From: Halichoerus grypus
Taxonomy: Eukaryota; Chordata; Mammalia; Carnivora; Phocidae
Length of the DNA: 64,000 bases
Assembly (NCBI RefSeq): GCF_964656455.1
Contig: NC_135717.1
Coordinates: 11,623,033 to 11,687,032 of the forward strand
Direction of reading: 5' to 3'
Notes under the pieces: generated by a model
Databases searched by the model: none
Seen by the model: the letters and a program-made list of their open reading frames with translations, nothing else
Told to the model about the DNA's origin: nothing
Position numbers and translations under genes: made by a program
Shown here: positions 52,307 through 62,220 of the stretch, in pieces
How positions within the stretch are numbered: position 1 is the first letter of the stretch
Layout: each line of letters starts with the position of its first letter

Positions 52307-53045
52307 TGGACATTCTTGTCTTTTGGGCACAGAACACACTTTTCTGTTGAGTAACTTCGAACTGGGGTTGTTGGCTCATACAGTTACTGTGTGCTAGGCT
52401 TTAATAGTTTTCATCAAAGAGTTTTTCAAAGGAGCTGATAATTTACACTTTTACTAGGACCGTGTAAGAGGTCCAGTGCCTCCACTTCCCCGTGACTAAC
52501 ACCTGGGGTTGTTGTTTTCTTGCTGTGTTACTGTAATGTATTTCAGCTGTTCTGGGCATATAGCCGATGGGTGTATGGTGGTATCCCATTTAGTTTCAAT
52601 GTGCCTTTTTCTGATGACTAAGGAAGTTGAGCACTTTTCATACTTATTGGCCACTGTATGTACTCCATTTTGAAGTCCCTGCTCAAGTCTTCTGTCTACT
52701 TTTGTAGTATTTTCATCTTTTTTTATTGGTTTGTAGGAGTTCTTTATATACTCTGGATAATGAGTCCATCAGTTATGAAACCTGCAAATATCCTCTCCCA
52801 CTCTGCGACTTGTCTTTGCTCTCACTCACTGATGTCTTTTGATAAGGAGAACTTTTTAATTTTATATAAATCATTGTATCTTTTTCCCCATTATAGTTAG
52901 TAGTGTTTTGGGCTTAAAAAATCTTTGCCTACCTCTACCATGAAGGTATTCTCCTACGTTTCATTTCAAAAAGATTTATTGTTTACCTTTACCATTTAAC
53001 CAAAATTCTGTTTGGAAGATTTTTGGTATGGTAGAGATGGTGTCA
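52307..53045 (-). mobile_element. Old L1, minus strand: middle segment
   Basis: TGGACATTCTTGTCTTTTGG, GTGTATGGTGGTATCCCATT, TTTTCTGATGACTAAGGAAG, GTTCTTTATATACTCTGG, ATAATGAGTCCATCAG and AAAATCTTTGCCTACCTCTA are in L1 antisense order. The gaps and substitutions show an old, dead copy. Confidence 0.85.
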
Positions 53046-53061
53046 AGATTACTTTTGTTTT

Positions 53062-53294
53062 GGGCGCCTGGGTGGCTCAGTCGTTAAGCGTCTGCCTTCG
53101 GCTCAGGTCATGATCCCACGGCCCTGGGCTCAAGCCCCACATCGGGCTCCCTGCTTGGCCAAAGGAAGCCTGCTTCTCCCTCTCCCACTCCCCCTGCTTG
53201 TGTTCCTGCTCTCGATATCTCTCTCTCTGTCAAATAAATAAATAAAATCTTTTAAAAAATTAAATAAATAAATAAATAAATAAAACAAAAAAAG
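53062..53294 (+). mobile_element. CAN SINE inserted into the L1
   Basis: GGGCGCCTGGGTGGCTCAGT head, TGCCTTCGGCTCAGGTCATG, a body with a small CTTGGCCAAAGGAAGCC variant, AAATAAATAAATAAAATC and a second AAAT-rich tail. The 16-bp duplication AGATTACTTTTGTTTT is exact (53046-53061 and 53295-53310). Confidence 0.95.
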
Positions 53295-53310
53295 AGATTA
53301 CTTTTGTTTT

Positions 53311-55075
53311 TCTATATAAACAACTGAACTGGCCCCAAACAATAACATGACCTACCTTTCTCCACATCACCTCAGAATCACCTTTATCACACATCAAATG
53401 AGCACTCTGTCGCACCTTTTCCTAATCTCTTTTCCTTTGTTTTATTTAATTTGCCTTGAACCAAAACCACATTATAATTACAGGAGCTTTATAATGGTAC
53501 ATGAAAGTGTAAGCGTGCTCACTTTGTTTTTCTTCAAGATCATCTTGACTATTCTCAGCCCTTTGCATTTTCATATGACTTTTATAAAAAGCTTTTCGAA
53601 TTCCAGGTAATTAGCCTGTTGAGATTTTGACTGGGGTGATATTGAAATTTAGATCAATTTTAGGAGAATTGATGCCTTTACTGTGCCGATGCATAAACAT
53701 GGTATATCTCTCAATTGATTTAATCTTCTTTAATTTCCTTCAGTGATGTTAGTCGTTTTCTAACATAGCTGAACTTGTTTGTGTCAGGTTTTATCTACGC
53801 ATTTTACATTTTTATCGTAATTAGTATTTTTTTATTTTCATTTTCTAGCTGTCGCCAGTACAAAGAAATACAATTGTTTTTTCACATGTTGTCCTCCTTG
53901 TGTCTAGTGGCCCTGCTAAATTCATTTATTAATGTTAATAATTTATCTGGATAGACTGCTGGACTTAAAATCAATTATGTTACTGTGAACAATGCCATTT
54001 TAATTCTTTCTTTCCAGTCCTTATATGTTTATTTTTCTTACCATATTGCAATGACTAAGGACCGCCGTACAGTGTTGAATAAAAGTGGTGATAGTGCACA
54101 TCTCATTCTTGATCTCAGAGGGAAAATTTTTAACAGTTCAACATCATTTCCCCCTTTACTCTGTTAATGTGGTTAGTTGCACTGACTGATTTTCCAATGT
54201 TAAGCTACCCTTGCATTCCTAGAATAAACCCATCTTAGCAGGGTATACTATCCTTTTTATGTATCGCCATAATTGATTTGCTAAGATTTCTTTTTAATTT
54301 TTAAGTTTCATGTCCACAAAAGTTTTTACACATGATTTCTTTCTTTCAGTATCATGAAAATAATTGATTACTAATTGTCCTTTCTTTTGGCAGCAAGATT
54401 ATGCTGACCTCATAATAAATTAAGACGTGTTCCCTCTTCTTCTCTTTCCTGGAAAAGTTTGTGTAACAGTGACATTGTTTCGTTTTAAATGTTGGAAGAC
54501 TTTACCACTGAAGCCATTCGGGTCTGGAGTTTTCTTTGTGGAAATATTTCTGATTAAAAATATTACTTCTTTATTAGATCTGGGTATCTTCAAATTTATA
54601 TTTCCTCTAGTTTCAAATTCTGTACACTGTGTTTTCTGAAACCTGTCCCTTCCATCTAAATTGTCAAGTTTATATGCAAGCTATTCACTATATCCTTAAT
54701 GTCTAAAGGATCTTTTCATTCTTAATACTGGTAATTTGCACTATCACTTTTGGTTCTTGAACAAGAGGAAGTTCCCTAGGTAGGTGTCTATCAGTTCTAT
54801 CCATCTTTTACATAATCTGCTTTGGGATATGCTTATTTTCTCTATTGTACATTTTTAATTAATGTCTGCTCTTATCTTTATTGCTTCCACCCTTCTACTT
54901 TTGTAGCTTTAATCTGCTAATTTTTACTGTTTTTTTAGATGCATACCTGACTTTGAGTCTCTCTTCTTCTTTTCTGATATACACATGTAAAGTTGTAATT
55001 TCCCTCTACACATGGCTTTAGCTGCATCCCACAATTTTGTAATATTTCATATTTATAATTTCATTAAAAATATTT
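53311..55075 (-). mobile_element. Old L1, minus strand: ORF2-derived segment
   Basis: CTTCAAGATCATCTTGACTA, TTTTGACTGGGGTGATATTG, TAATTTCCTTCAGTGATG, GGAAGACTTTACCACTGAAG, CATTCGGGTCTGGAGTTTTC, CTCTACACATGGCTTTAGC and TGCATCCCACAATTTTGTAA are successive antisense ORF2 landmarks. The element is 5' truncated at about 55075. All frames are broken, so no protein is made. Short plus-strand frames here are meaningless. Confidence 0.88.
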
Positions 55076-55089
55076 TTCCAACCAAGGAG

Positions 55090-55461
55090 CTGTGAAAGAA
55101 AATAGAAGCACTCTCTGTGAAGTAATACAAGGCAATTTCCAGGATATATTGCCATGTTTAAAAAAACTAAAAAAAGTATATATAAATATGTGTGTATATA
55201 TATATATATGCTACTGTTTATATGAGAAACATAAGTAAATAAAAAGATAGTTATGAGTGCATTCCTTATTTTTGCAAAAACACAGCGACAATTCAGGAAG
55301 GAAAAACTAGAGACTAACAAAATTGCTTATGTACAGAAGATGGCTGGTATACTGTAAAAGTAACAGGAAAGGAAAAGGCACTTCCTTAAATATACCTAAT
55401 CTTTGCTTTTGTAAACATGGTAATGTTTTATATATTAAAAATAAAAATAAGTCAACAAGGG
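55090..55461 (+). mobile_element. L1-type 3' fragment, plus strand
   Basis: TTCCAGGATATATTGCCATG, GCTACTGTTTATATGAGAAA and TAATGTTTTATATATTAAAA recall sense 3' sequence of old L1s. It abuts the minus-strand L1, giving a head-to-head arrangement. Confidence 0.6.
55177..55210. repeat. (TA)n/(TG)n microsatellite
   Basis: Mixed TATATA and TGTGTG units inside the L1-type fragment. Confidence 0.85.
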
Positions 55462-55479
55462 TCAAAAATAAAAATACTT

Positions 55480-55578
55480 GGGGCATCAAGTCAGCAGAGT
55501 GTGCAACTCTTGATCTTGCGGTTGTGGGTTCAAGCCCCACTTTGGGTACAGAGATTACTTAAAAAATAATAAAATTTT
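55480..55578 (+). mobile_element. Short CAN SINE, truncated tRNA-like head
   Basis: GGGGCATCAAGTCAGCAGAG lacks most of the A-box region, then ACTCTTGATCTTGCGG, a B-box match GGTTCAAGCCC and GGTACAGAGATTACTTAAAA. Flanked by an 18-bp duplication with one difference (55462-55479 and 55579-55596). Same compact type as the copy at 15.72 kb. Confidence 0.88.
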
Positions 55579-55599
55579 TCAAAAATAAAAATCCTTAAG

Positions 55600-56764
55600 C
55601 TGAATTCCAACATAAACAAATGAACCTGTTTATTAAATGGTTAATGTAACCACACAGGAGGGGGGTAAGGACAAATACAATAACTTTTGAAGGAGTACTG
55701 AACTTGACATATTTGGTCTAATTGAAACAAGAACTACAAATAAATCTTGGACTCTTCTTAAGAGATTTGTTGTCGATAAGGGTTTAGGTGTATCAATTCT
55801 GAAATTATTGTGTGTGTATTTTAGGATTAACCCATTGAGGAAATATATTGATATTTTGGGAGCTGGGGTTTCACTGTAAGAGAAGGGACTTACAAATACA
55901 GAATGGGGGAAAGCAGTCTTTTCAGTGAGTTAGAATTAAAAATATTACTATGAACTCATCAAAAGGCCAAAAGCAATAACACCCCAGTAGTAGTAAGCCC
56001 ACAGAGTATCCAAACGTTGGTTTCTAAATATCTTTTTCCAAAAGAAGGATCTAGGGCTTTTCAAAGAAATGGCACAGGGGAAGAACAGATATACTGAAAC
56101 ATTTGTGAGTGTGTGTGCATCAGAAAGTAATTAAGTACCCCTCTCCCCAATGATACAGCATGCCAGAGTGATGCAGGAGAAAACATATGAAAATAAATCA
56201 TGGGAATAATAGATTATGACACAATGAATACAAAGGAATCTGTGAATCATACTGAGATAAAACATATAAATGAATAGATGAATGAATGAATGAAGGGAAA
56301 GAATGGAAAGTTTTTCTTAACCATAGAAGGTCAACTAATAAAGCTATAAAGGATGAAATTTAGAAAATCACCACTTTGCAACCATCAATGGAGTAACAGA
56401 TCCAGGCAAAAATCATCAACAGATTCTAAACTATTTTAATTATATTGGGTGAAAGTATATTAAGGAACAGGGCATTTACACAGTCTCAAATTATCTCCCA
56501 GCAGATTACTTGTTAATTACAAAAGGGAAGCGGGTACTTTCACAGTGAAGAAATCTAATGGACACCACCTTAACTAGGTGATAAAAGTTACATCAGTAAA
56601 TGATGGTACCAACTGACATCATATGACTCTTGATGTGATAGTGAAAAAGACATGATATCTTTGGTGTAATATTCCAAAAATTCATGAGGAAACACTTAGA
56701 TAAACCCAAACTGAGACACACTCTTCAAAGCAACTTGGTTTCTGTGCTTCAAAAATGGTAATGT
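55600..56764 (+). mobile_element. Old L1-type 3' region, plus strand, first part
   Basis: ATCTAATGGACACCACCTTA, GACTCTTGATGTGATAGTG, ATTCATGAGGAAACACTTAG and ACCCAAACTGAGACACACTC follow the order of an old L1 3' region. The left part, before about 56350, is less certain. A (TGAA)n run lies at 56270-56295. Confidence 0.55.
56270..56295. repeat. (TGAA)n short run
   Basis: About five TGAA units with one AGA interruption. Confidence 0.85.
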
Positions 56765-56960
56765 TGGGGTACCTGGGTGGCTCAGTCAGTTAAGCATCTG
56801 ACTCTTGATTTTGGCTCAGGTGATGGTCTCAGGGTCCCAGAATCGAGTCCTACATTGGGCTCTGTGCTCAGCAGGGAGTCTGCTTGAGATTCTCTCTCTC
56901 CCTCCCCCTTTGCCCTGCTCCATCATGCTCTCTCTCTCCAAAATAAATAAATAAATCTTC
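56765..56960 (+). mobile_element. CAN SINE, older GACTCTTGA subfamily
   Basis: GGGGTACCTGGGTGGCTCAG head, ATCTGACTCTTGATTTTGGC, GTGCTCAGCAGGGAGTCTGC, GAGATTCTCTCTCTCCC and CCAAAATAAATAAATAAATC. Flanks CAAAAATGGTAATGT and CAAAATGGTAATGT are a near-exact duplication. It splits the L1-type 3' region. Confidence 0.93.
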
Positions 56961-57179
56961 AAAATGGTAATGTCTTGAAGACAAGGAAAGACTGAAAAAT
57001 TGTTTCAGATTAAAGAAAAATCAATGCTGTACATGATCCTGGATTGATCCTTGCCTGGGGAAAAAAGTTGCTATAAAATAAGACAACATTGGCACAATTG
57101 GTGAAATTTGAATATGGACTATATATTAGATAATAATATTGAGTCCAGTGTCAAATTTTCTTAATTTTATAGTGGTTAT
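56961..57179 (+). mobile_element. Old L1-type 3' region, second part
   Basis: Continues with GAAGACAAGGAAAGACTGAA, ACATGATCCTGGATTGATCC, ACAATTGGTGAAATTTGAAT and TTATAGTGGTTATACAAAAG, a recognisable old L1 3' order. Confidence 0.75.
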
Positions 57180-57195
57180 ACAAAAGAATAGTGTT

Positions 57196-57392
57196 GGGGC
57201 GCCTGGGTGGCTCAGTCGTTAAGCGTCTGCCTTCAGCTCAGGTCGTGATCCCGGGTTCCTGGGATCGAGCCCTGCATAGGGCTCCCTGCTCAGCCGGGAG
57301 CCTGCTTCTCCTTCTCCCACTCCCCCTGCTTGTGTTCCCTCTCTCGCTGTGTCTCTCTGTCAAATAAATAAAAAATAAAATCTTAAAAAAAA
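57196..57392 (+). mobile_element. CAN SINE, exact 16-bp TSD
   Basis: GGGGCGCCTGGGTGGCTCAG head, TGCCTTCAGCTCAGGTCGTG, TGCTCAGCCGGGAGCCTGC, TCTCTCGCTGTGTCTCTCTG and TCAAATAAATAAAAAATAAA. The duplication ACAAAAGAATAGTGTT is exact (57180-57195 and 57393-57408). Confidence 0.96.
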
Positions 57393-57408
57393 ACAAAAGA
57401 ATAGTGTT

Positions 57409-57520
57409 ATTCTTAAGGAATGAGTCCTGAGTTATTTAGGGGTGAAGTGTCATGAGATCTTTAACTTAATAAATGTTTCAGCAGAAATAGGAATTATAAT
57501 ACTAGAAAGATAAAGCAGAT
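57409..57520 (+). mobile_element. Old L1-type 3' region, third part
   Basis: ATTCTTAAGGAATGAGTCCT and GAGTTATTTAGGGGTGAAGT close the L1-type 3' region split by two SINEs. Confidence 0.65.
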
Positions 57521-57524
57521 GCAG

Positions 57525-57830
57525 TATATTAGTTAGCTTCTCCAGAGAATCAGAACCAATAAAACATTTATGATAAGGAATTGGCTCACGAAATTATGGA
57601 GGCTAGCGAGTCCAAAATCTGAAATGTGGTCCAGGCATTCTGCTTGGGAAGTCCCTCTTGCTCAGGGAAGTTGATCTTTTTGTTCTATTCAGGCCTTCAG
57701 TTGATTAGCTGGGGCCCACCCACGTTATGAAGAGCAATCTACTTGACTCAAAGTTCACCAATTTAAACGTCAGTCTCATCCAAAAACACCCTCCCAAGTT
57801 GACACATAAAATTAACATAATAAAAAAAAA
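57525..57830 (-). mobile_element. Common old repeat, class uncertain (L1 3' end or LTR)
   Basis: ATATTAGTTAGCTTCTCCAG, AGAATCAGAACCAATAAAAC, GGAATTGGCTCACGAAATTA, GGCCCACCCACGTTATGAAG and AAGTTGACACATAAAATTAA are a familiar mammalian repeat phrase series. I cannot assign the family or orientation with certainty from memory. Confidence 0.55.
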
Positions 57831-58839
57831 TTAGCCATCACATGAGGCAAAATCTTAACAACTGGTGAATCTAGGTGAAAGACACACGAAATGATATTGT
57901 GCTATTCTTGCAACTTTCTCTAGGTTAGATTTTTTCCAAGATAAAAACTTAAAAATACTTTCTAATTCTCACTTGTATTTCTTCTCTGATTCATAATTTA
58001 GAAATCACATTGTAATTTTTCAAACATGAAATTTATACAGCTATCTTCTTGTTATTAATTTCAAGCCACTCACAAATGGGAACATTCCTCAACAAGAAAA
58101 ACGGGGAGATGCGTGGCTGGCCTAGTGTGTTTTCCTTCCTTTTGGGATCTTGACCCCATGGCTTCCTTGGTTTCCTCCAATGCCTTCAAACAGCTTTTTT
58201 TTTTTGGGGGGGGGCTTTTGTTTAATCAACTGGGTTTTGGTATTTTAATTCATCTGGGTTATAGTTATTCTTGGCAGGAAGGGTGGTCTGGGGCAAGCTA
58301 CTCCATCATAGCAGAATGCGAAAGTTGGGCTGGACTACATCTTGTTCCAGTAAGATGAACTAGCAGAAAGCAACTCCCAAGGGACAAAGAATGTGCCACT
58401 CAGAATGTGATCCTGAGATCCCCCTGAAGCAAAAAGAGTCTTCATGTTTCTCTAAATCCCCAGAGGTGAGCTTCTGTGGGGTCTCGATAAATGTATGATA
58501 ATTTATGAATAAAGGAGAGGATTTGTCAGCCTGGCGTGCACACCAAGGACACCGTGGATGACCTATTCTACACCAGTGAGTCCTTCCAATATGGAAAACA
58601 CCAGCAGTCAACTGTAGGCCACCATTTAACCAAGAAGCGCCTACCATCCGGAATGATGGATTCCATGACAGTGATTCAACATGGGATCGAAACATGGCCT
58701 CGTCAGCCTGACTTCAACATATGAATCTTTCCCAACATACCTCCCTGGAATCAAAGAATCTCTTTCCCGACCAAGTGTTGCTACCATGTGTCTACAATTC
58801 AGTTTTGGAGGAAAAGAGCCAACGTGATTCTTTTATTCT
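57831..58839. other. Unique sequence with T/G homopolymers, no gene seen
   Basis: T11 followed by G9 near 58194-58214. Frames at 58113-58358 plus and 58360-58695 minus have no known domain. Confidence 0.4.
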
Positions 58840-59055
58840 GTGCCAAACAGTGAAACACACAAAACAGCCTACATATCCTTCGACAGAGGACTGGTCTGAC
58901 AATTACGATACAGTCTTACAATAATTTACTATTCACTTACTTTAAATAATAATGAGGGAAAAGATTTAATGACATGACCAAGCATCCCTGATAGGCTGTC
59001 AAGTGAAGTAAAGCAGCTACAAGTAAGTACAGTGTGGCAGCAGTTTTGTTTTTTA
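58840..59055 (+). mobile_element. L1-type 3' fragment, plus strand
   Basis: ACAGCCTACATATCCTTCGA, CAGAGGACTGGTCTGACAAT, TACGATACAGTCTTACAATA and ACAAGTAAGTACAGTGTGG follow the old L1 3' order. It may resume after the SINE as 59278-59402. Confidence 0.6.
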
Positions 59056-59070
59056 AAAAGGTTATAAATG

Positions 59071-59262
59071 GGGGCACTGGGGTGGCTCAGTCGGTTAAGC
59101 ACCTGACTCTTGATTTCGGCTCAGGTCATGATCTCAGGGTTGTGATCGAGCCCCGCATCGGGCTCCACGCTGGGCATGGAGCCTGTTTAAGATTCTCTCT
59201 CCCTTTCCTTTTGCCCCTATCCACCCCACCCCTCTCGCTCTTAAAAAAAAAAAAAAAAAAAA
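59071..59262 (+). mobile_element. CAN SINE with long poly(A)
   Basis: GGGGGCACTGGGGTGGCTCA head, CTGACTCTTGATTTCGGCTC, GGGCTCCACGCTGGGCATGG, AGATTCTCTCTCCC and an A tail of over 20. Flanks AAAAGGTTATAAATG and AAAAGGCTATATATG differ at two bases. Confidence 0.93.
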
Positions 59263-59418
59263 AAAAGGCTATATATGTGCATAGCTAAGGTTCTGAACAG
59301 ATATCAAAATATTAATAACTTTGGACCATAAGAAGATAGCTAATATAAAAGTTTTCTTCTTTGGTCTACAATTATAAATGTTTTATAAAAATGTTTCTAT
59401 TTATGAATAGCAATTTTT

Positions 59419-59616
59419 TTAAATCTTTTTTTTTTAAGATTTTATTTATTTATTTGAGAGAGAGAATGAGTTAGAGCATTAGAGGGGGGAGGGTCAGAGG
59501 GAGAAGCAGACTCCCTGCTCAGCAGGCAGCCCGATGCGGGACTCGATCCCGGGACTCCAGGACCATGACCTGAGCCGAAGGCAGTCGTTTAACCAACTGA
59601 GCCACCCAGGCACCCC
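59419..59616 (-). mobile_element. CAN SINE, minus strand, exact TSD
   Basis: TTTTTTTTTAAGATTTTATT, GCCCGATGCGGGACTCGATC, CCATGACCTGAGCCGAAGG and GAGCCACCCAGGCACCCC. The 16-bp duplication ATGAATAGCAATTTTT is exact (59403-59418 and 59617-59632). About 160 bp from a plus-strand SINE, so the two can form a long inverted pair. Confidence 0.95.
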
Positions 59617-59639
59617 ATGAATAGCAATTTTTAAAAGGT

Positions 59640-60190
59640 CTTGTTCCAAAAGGGCTGCTCTGACTTCTTCCACCAGAAGGAAAACGTCCATTTCTTGCAG
59701 CTTTGTGAGGATAAATGCGTCTGTCTGTTGTTTCAGAATAGAAGGGGGAGGGCAGCGTGGCCTAGAGATGGGGGGGTTTACAAGGGCCGCGGCCGGCCTG
59801 GCTGATGATGGATGATGCTGCCCTTTGCGGGCCACGTTTCACTGTAATGGACAGAAGTACAAGAAATCAGGAGAGAAACCCCAGCCAGAGCAGCCTGCCC
59901 TGCTGAGCCCAGCCCGGAGGGAAGGAACAGAGCTCTCTGCTGCTGGAAGACAGGAAGACAGCCCCTCTGCACCGACTCGGGCTGCTAATTACCTGCAGAC
60001 ACCCTTAGCAATGACCTGAGCCATATGTATCGAGGAAGCTGGGCCCGGCAGCTGCAGTTTGCTCCCTGTCACAATTGTTTAATGGGCTGCCCTGCGGAAA
60101 TGGCTTTCCCTGGGTTTCTCTGCAGACATAGTGCCTTATGATGGTAACCACAGGGGCAGGTGGCTTTGCATCAATTACCTTGCTCTGCAC
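59640..60190. other. Candidate conserved non-coding element
   Basis: Repeat-free. Contains AAAGGGCTGCTCTGACTTCT, GGAAAACGTCCATTTCTTGC, AGCCATATGTATCGAGG (E-box CATATG), GGCAGCTGCAGTTTGC (E-box CAGCTG), CACAATTGTTTAATGGGC (SOX- and homeodomain-like) and TTTGCATCAATTACC. The dense variety of motif-like sequence is suggestive; the role is inferred. Confidence 0.33.
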
Positions 60191-60379
60191 ATGCTCTCTT
60201 CGGAGGGGTCTGCTCTACAGCGACGGAGGAACAGCCCTCCTGAAGATGCTCGGTCTAGGTCAAGAGATCTCTACTAGAGGGTCTGCAGTGCCCCCCCTCT
60301 TGCTCACTTTCACCTTCTCCAGCCGCCCCCCCATCCAAGATCGTCCCTTGCCAAGTTCCCATCATGCCTTGAGCAGCCA
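60191..60379. other. Unique sequence, no gene seen
   Basis: C-rich towards 60290-60340; no named element. Confidence 0.4.
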
Positions 60380-60384
60380 AACCT

Positions 60385-60510
60385 TTAGAGTCAGGCGGAC
60401 AGGGCTGAATTCTGATTCTGCTTCTTACAGCTGTGTGATCTTGGGGGAGGCAGCGAACGTCTCTGAGCTTCACCTCTGCCACCCATAAGCTCAGATGGTA
60501 ATAGCTCACA
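60385..60510 (+). mobile_element. MIR SINE, plus strand, 5' half of a nested copy
   Basis: AGAGTCAGGCGGACAGGGCT, GAATTCTGATTCTGCTTCTT, ACAGCTGTGTGATCTTGGGG and GTCTCTGAGCTTCACCTC give the sense tRNA-like head and core. The matching 3' half appears at 60715-60830. Confidence 0.85.
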
Positions 60511-60700
60511 TTTGTAGCTACTGTGAATAGGTACTAATCGGTTCAATCCTCACCCCAGCCCACGAGGTAGCTGGTGTGTAGTCTGTCCACATCTTAGTGA
60601 CAAGGGAGCTAAAGCTCAGACGGTTGTAGAATTTCCCCCAACCTGTGTCCTCAAAACTGGATGGCCCTAGGCAAGCCTGCTCTCTTAATGCTATGCTAAA
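60511..60700 (-). mobile_element. MIR SINE, minus strand, inside another MIR
   Basis: GTACTAATCGGTTCAATCCT, CACCCCAGCCCACGAGGTAG, ACAAGGGAGCTAAAGCTCAG and CAAGCCTGCTCTCTTAATGC read as an inverted MIR lying between the two halves of a plus-strand MIR. Confidence 0.75.
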
Positions 60701-60714
60701 TTAGCTTTCTTAAT

Positions 60715-60830
60715 GAAAATAACACCTACCCTGAACCATTGTTGTAAAGATGAGATAGATAATATTTGAGGAATATTATCTGACAGGGTCCTCGCAGAAA
60801 ATAATTCTCCATAAATGCTTGTTAGTGCAT
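60715..60830 (+). mobile_element. MIR SINE, plus strand, 3' half of a nested copy
   Basis: AAAATAACACCTACCCTGAA, CCATTGTTGTAAAGATGAGA and ATTCTCCATAAATGCTTGTT match the sense MIR 3' half, continuing where the 60385-60510 piece stops. Confidence 0.75.
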
Positions 60831-62059
60831 TTGCCAGCTAATTCAAATGTAGACACCTATGCAACAGGACAAAGAGAGTCTAGAACCATCCAGAAGGCAA
60901 GTTCTCATCAGTCCGTCAAGACAAGGTGTCACCACTTAGCAGCATCTTTGGAACTGCCCTCTGCCTGCGAATTCCTTGCCATAGCAACATGTCTTAAATG
61001 AGTGGTTCTCCGTTTGAAGTCCTGCCGAGCAATATTTTTATATGCATATGGGTTGTGGTTGGGAGAGAAACGAAATAAAGCCAACTTTTTAAAACTATGT
61101 TTGTAGCTTGCAAAGAAGGGACCAGGGCAGCTCAGATCTCCCAAGGATGTGTCACTGGTTGGTGTTGGTCTATGCTGGTGACTCCAGGAGGCCCACCGAG
61201 TGACCTTTATGGTGGAGCCACCACTACCCGTCCCTCCCAGTCATCCCCAGTCATGGGCCTGGAGCAGCAAATGTGAGGCGAGACAGGGCAGCAATGAGGA
61301 GTCACTGGGCAATTAAGACCCACAGGACGAAACACACCCAGTCATTACTGCACAAATGGAATGGCTCCCTTGGAGAAACATTCAGTGCTCTAGGTGGGGG
61401 CTTCCTCCTCATCGGTTCCAGAAGGATAATCCAGGCAGAAGCGCCAACCAAAATAAGCACGTCATATTTTAGTAGACGGGGTAATTCAGAGAGCTAATGC
61501 GTTGTGATTGCGACAAAACCCTACATTCCAGCCACGTATCTCTTCATCTCATTGGGGGGTAGCCATGCTGGCACATTCCCCACGGGTAAGGGTTACTACC
61601 TTTAACTGCACTTGTGAACGGTGGCTAATCAAGGTGACCAAAGTCACAAGTGAGCCAGTCAGGTCAGTTGAGCTTCCACCCGGCAGACCTTGCCGTAGGC
61701 TCTCTTTGAAACTCCCTTTCATGCACTCTTCTGTCCTTTGTCCTGTGTTCAGTGGAGGCTCCAAGGGGACAAGATCTGTCATATCCCTTCCCTCTCCCAC
61801 AGTGATGACTCATAAACAGCAAGGACAAATTGAAAGCCCAGCTGCCTCCCCAAGAAGCATCCCACTATTCAGAAGAACTCCACATCTGGTTATAGGACCA
61901 GACTGCATCGGGCCGGTTGATTACCTGGACCAGCTGGAAGCACCACAAAGATAAGAACAGGGGCAAAAATATATCCAAAACCCAACAGAGAGAAGGCAGC
62001 ATTCAAAACAGGCTCCTTACAAAACCTGCCCCTTGTTTGATCCTAGGCAACAGGCTCTA
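60831..62059. other. Unique sequence, no gene seen
   Basis: The plus-strand frame 61508-61954 (148 codons) and the opposing 61549-61800 frame overlap; neither has a recognisable domain. Confidence 0.45.
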
Positions 62060-62220
62060 TATAAAGAACTCGACTTACGCCATCCCAACAGATTTTACAA
62101 GAATCTCTGCAAGATGGTTATCATCGTCCCATTTTACAGACGAGTAAACTGAGACCCAGAGAGCTTGAGCTAAAAGTGCCGTGTTGGAATCTGAATGCCT
62201 CCAAGCACAGTGCCTTGTGT
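62060..62220 (-). mobile_element. MIR SINE, minus strand
   Basis: TCCCATTTTACAGACGAGTA, AACTGAGACCCAGAGAGCTT and GAATCTGAATGCCTCCAAGC match the inverted MIR core and head. Confidence 0.85.

Noticed and set aside
51900..55075. Functional L1 with reverse transcriptase
   Set aside because: Only antisense landmarks of an old L1 remain. No long minus-strand frame exists and two SINEs interrupt it.
55307..55540. Minus-strand frame starting MGLEPTTARSRVAHSA
   Set aside because: This is the antisense of the tRNA-like SINE head, a common spurious prediction in carnivoran genomes.
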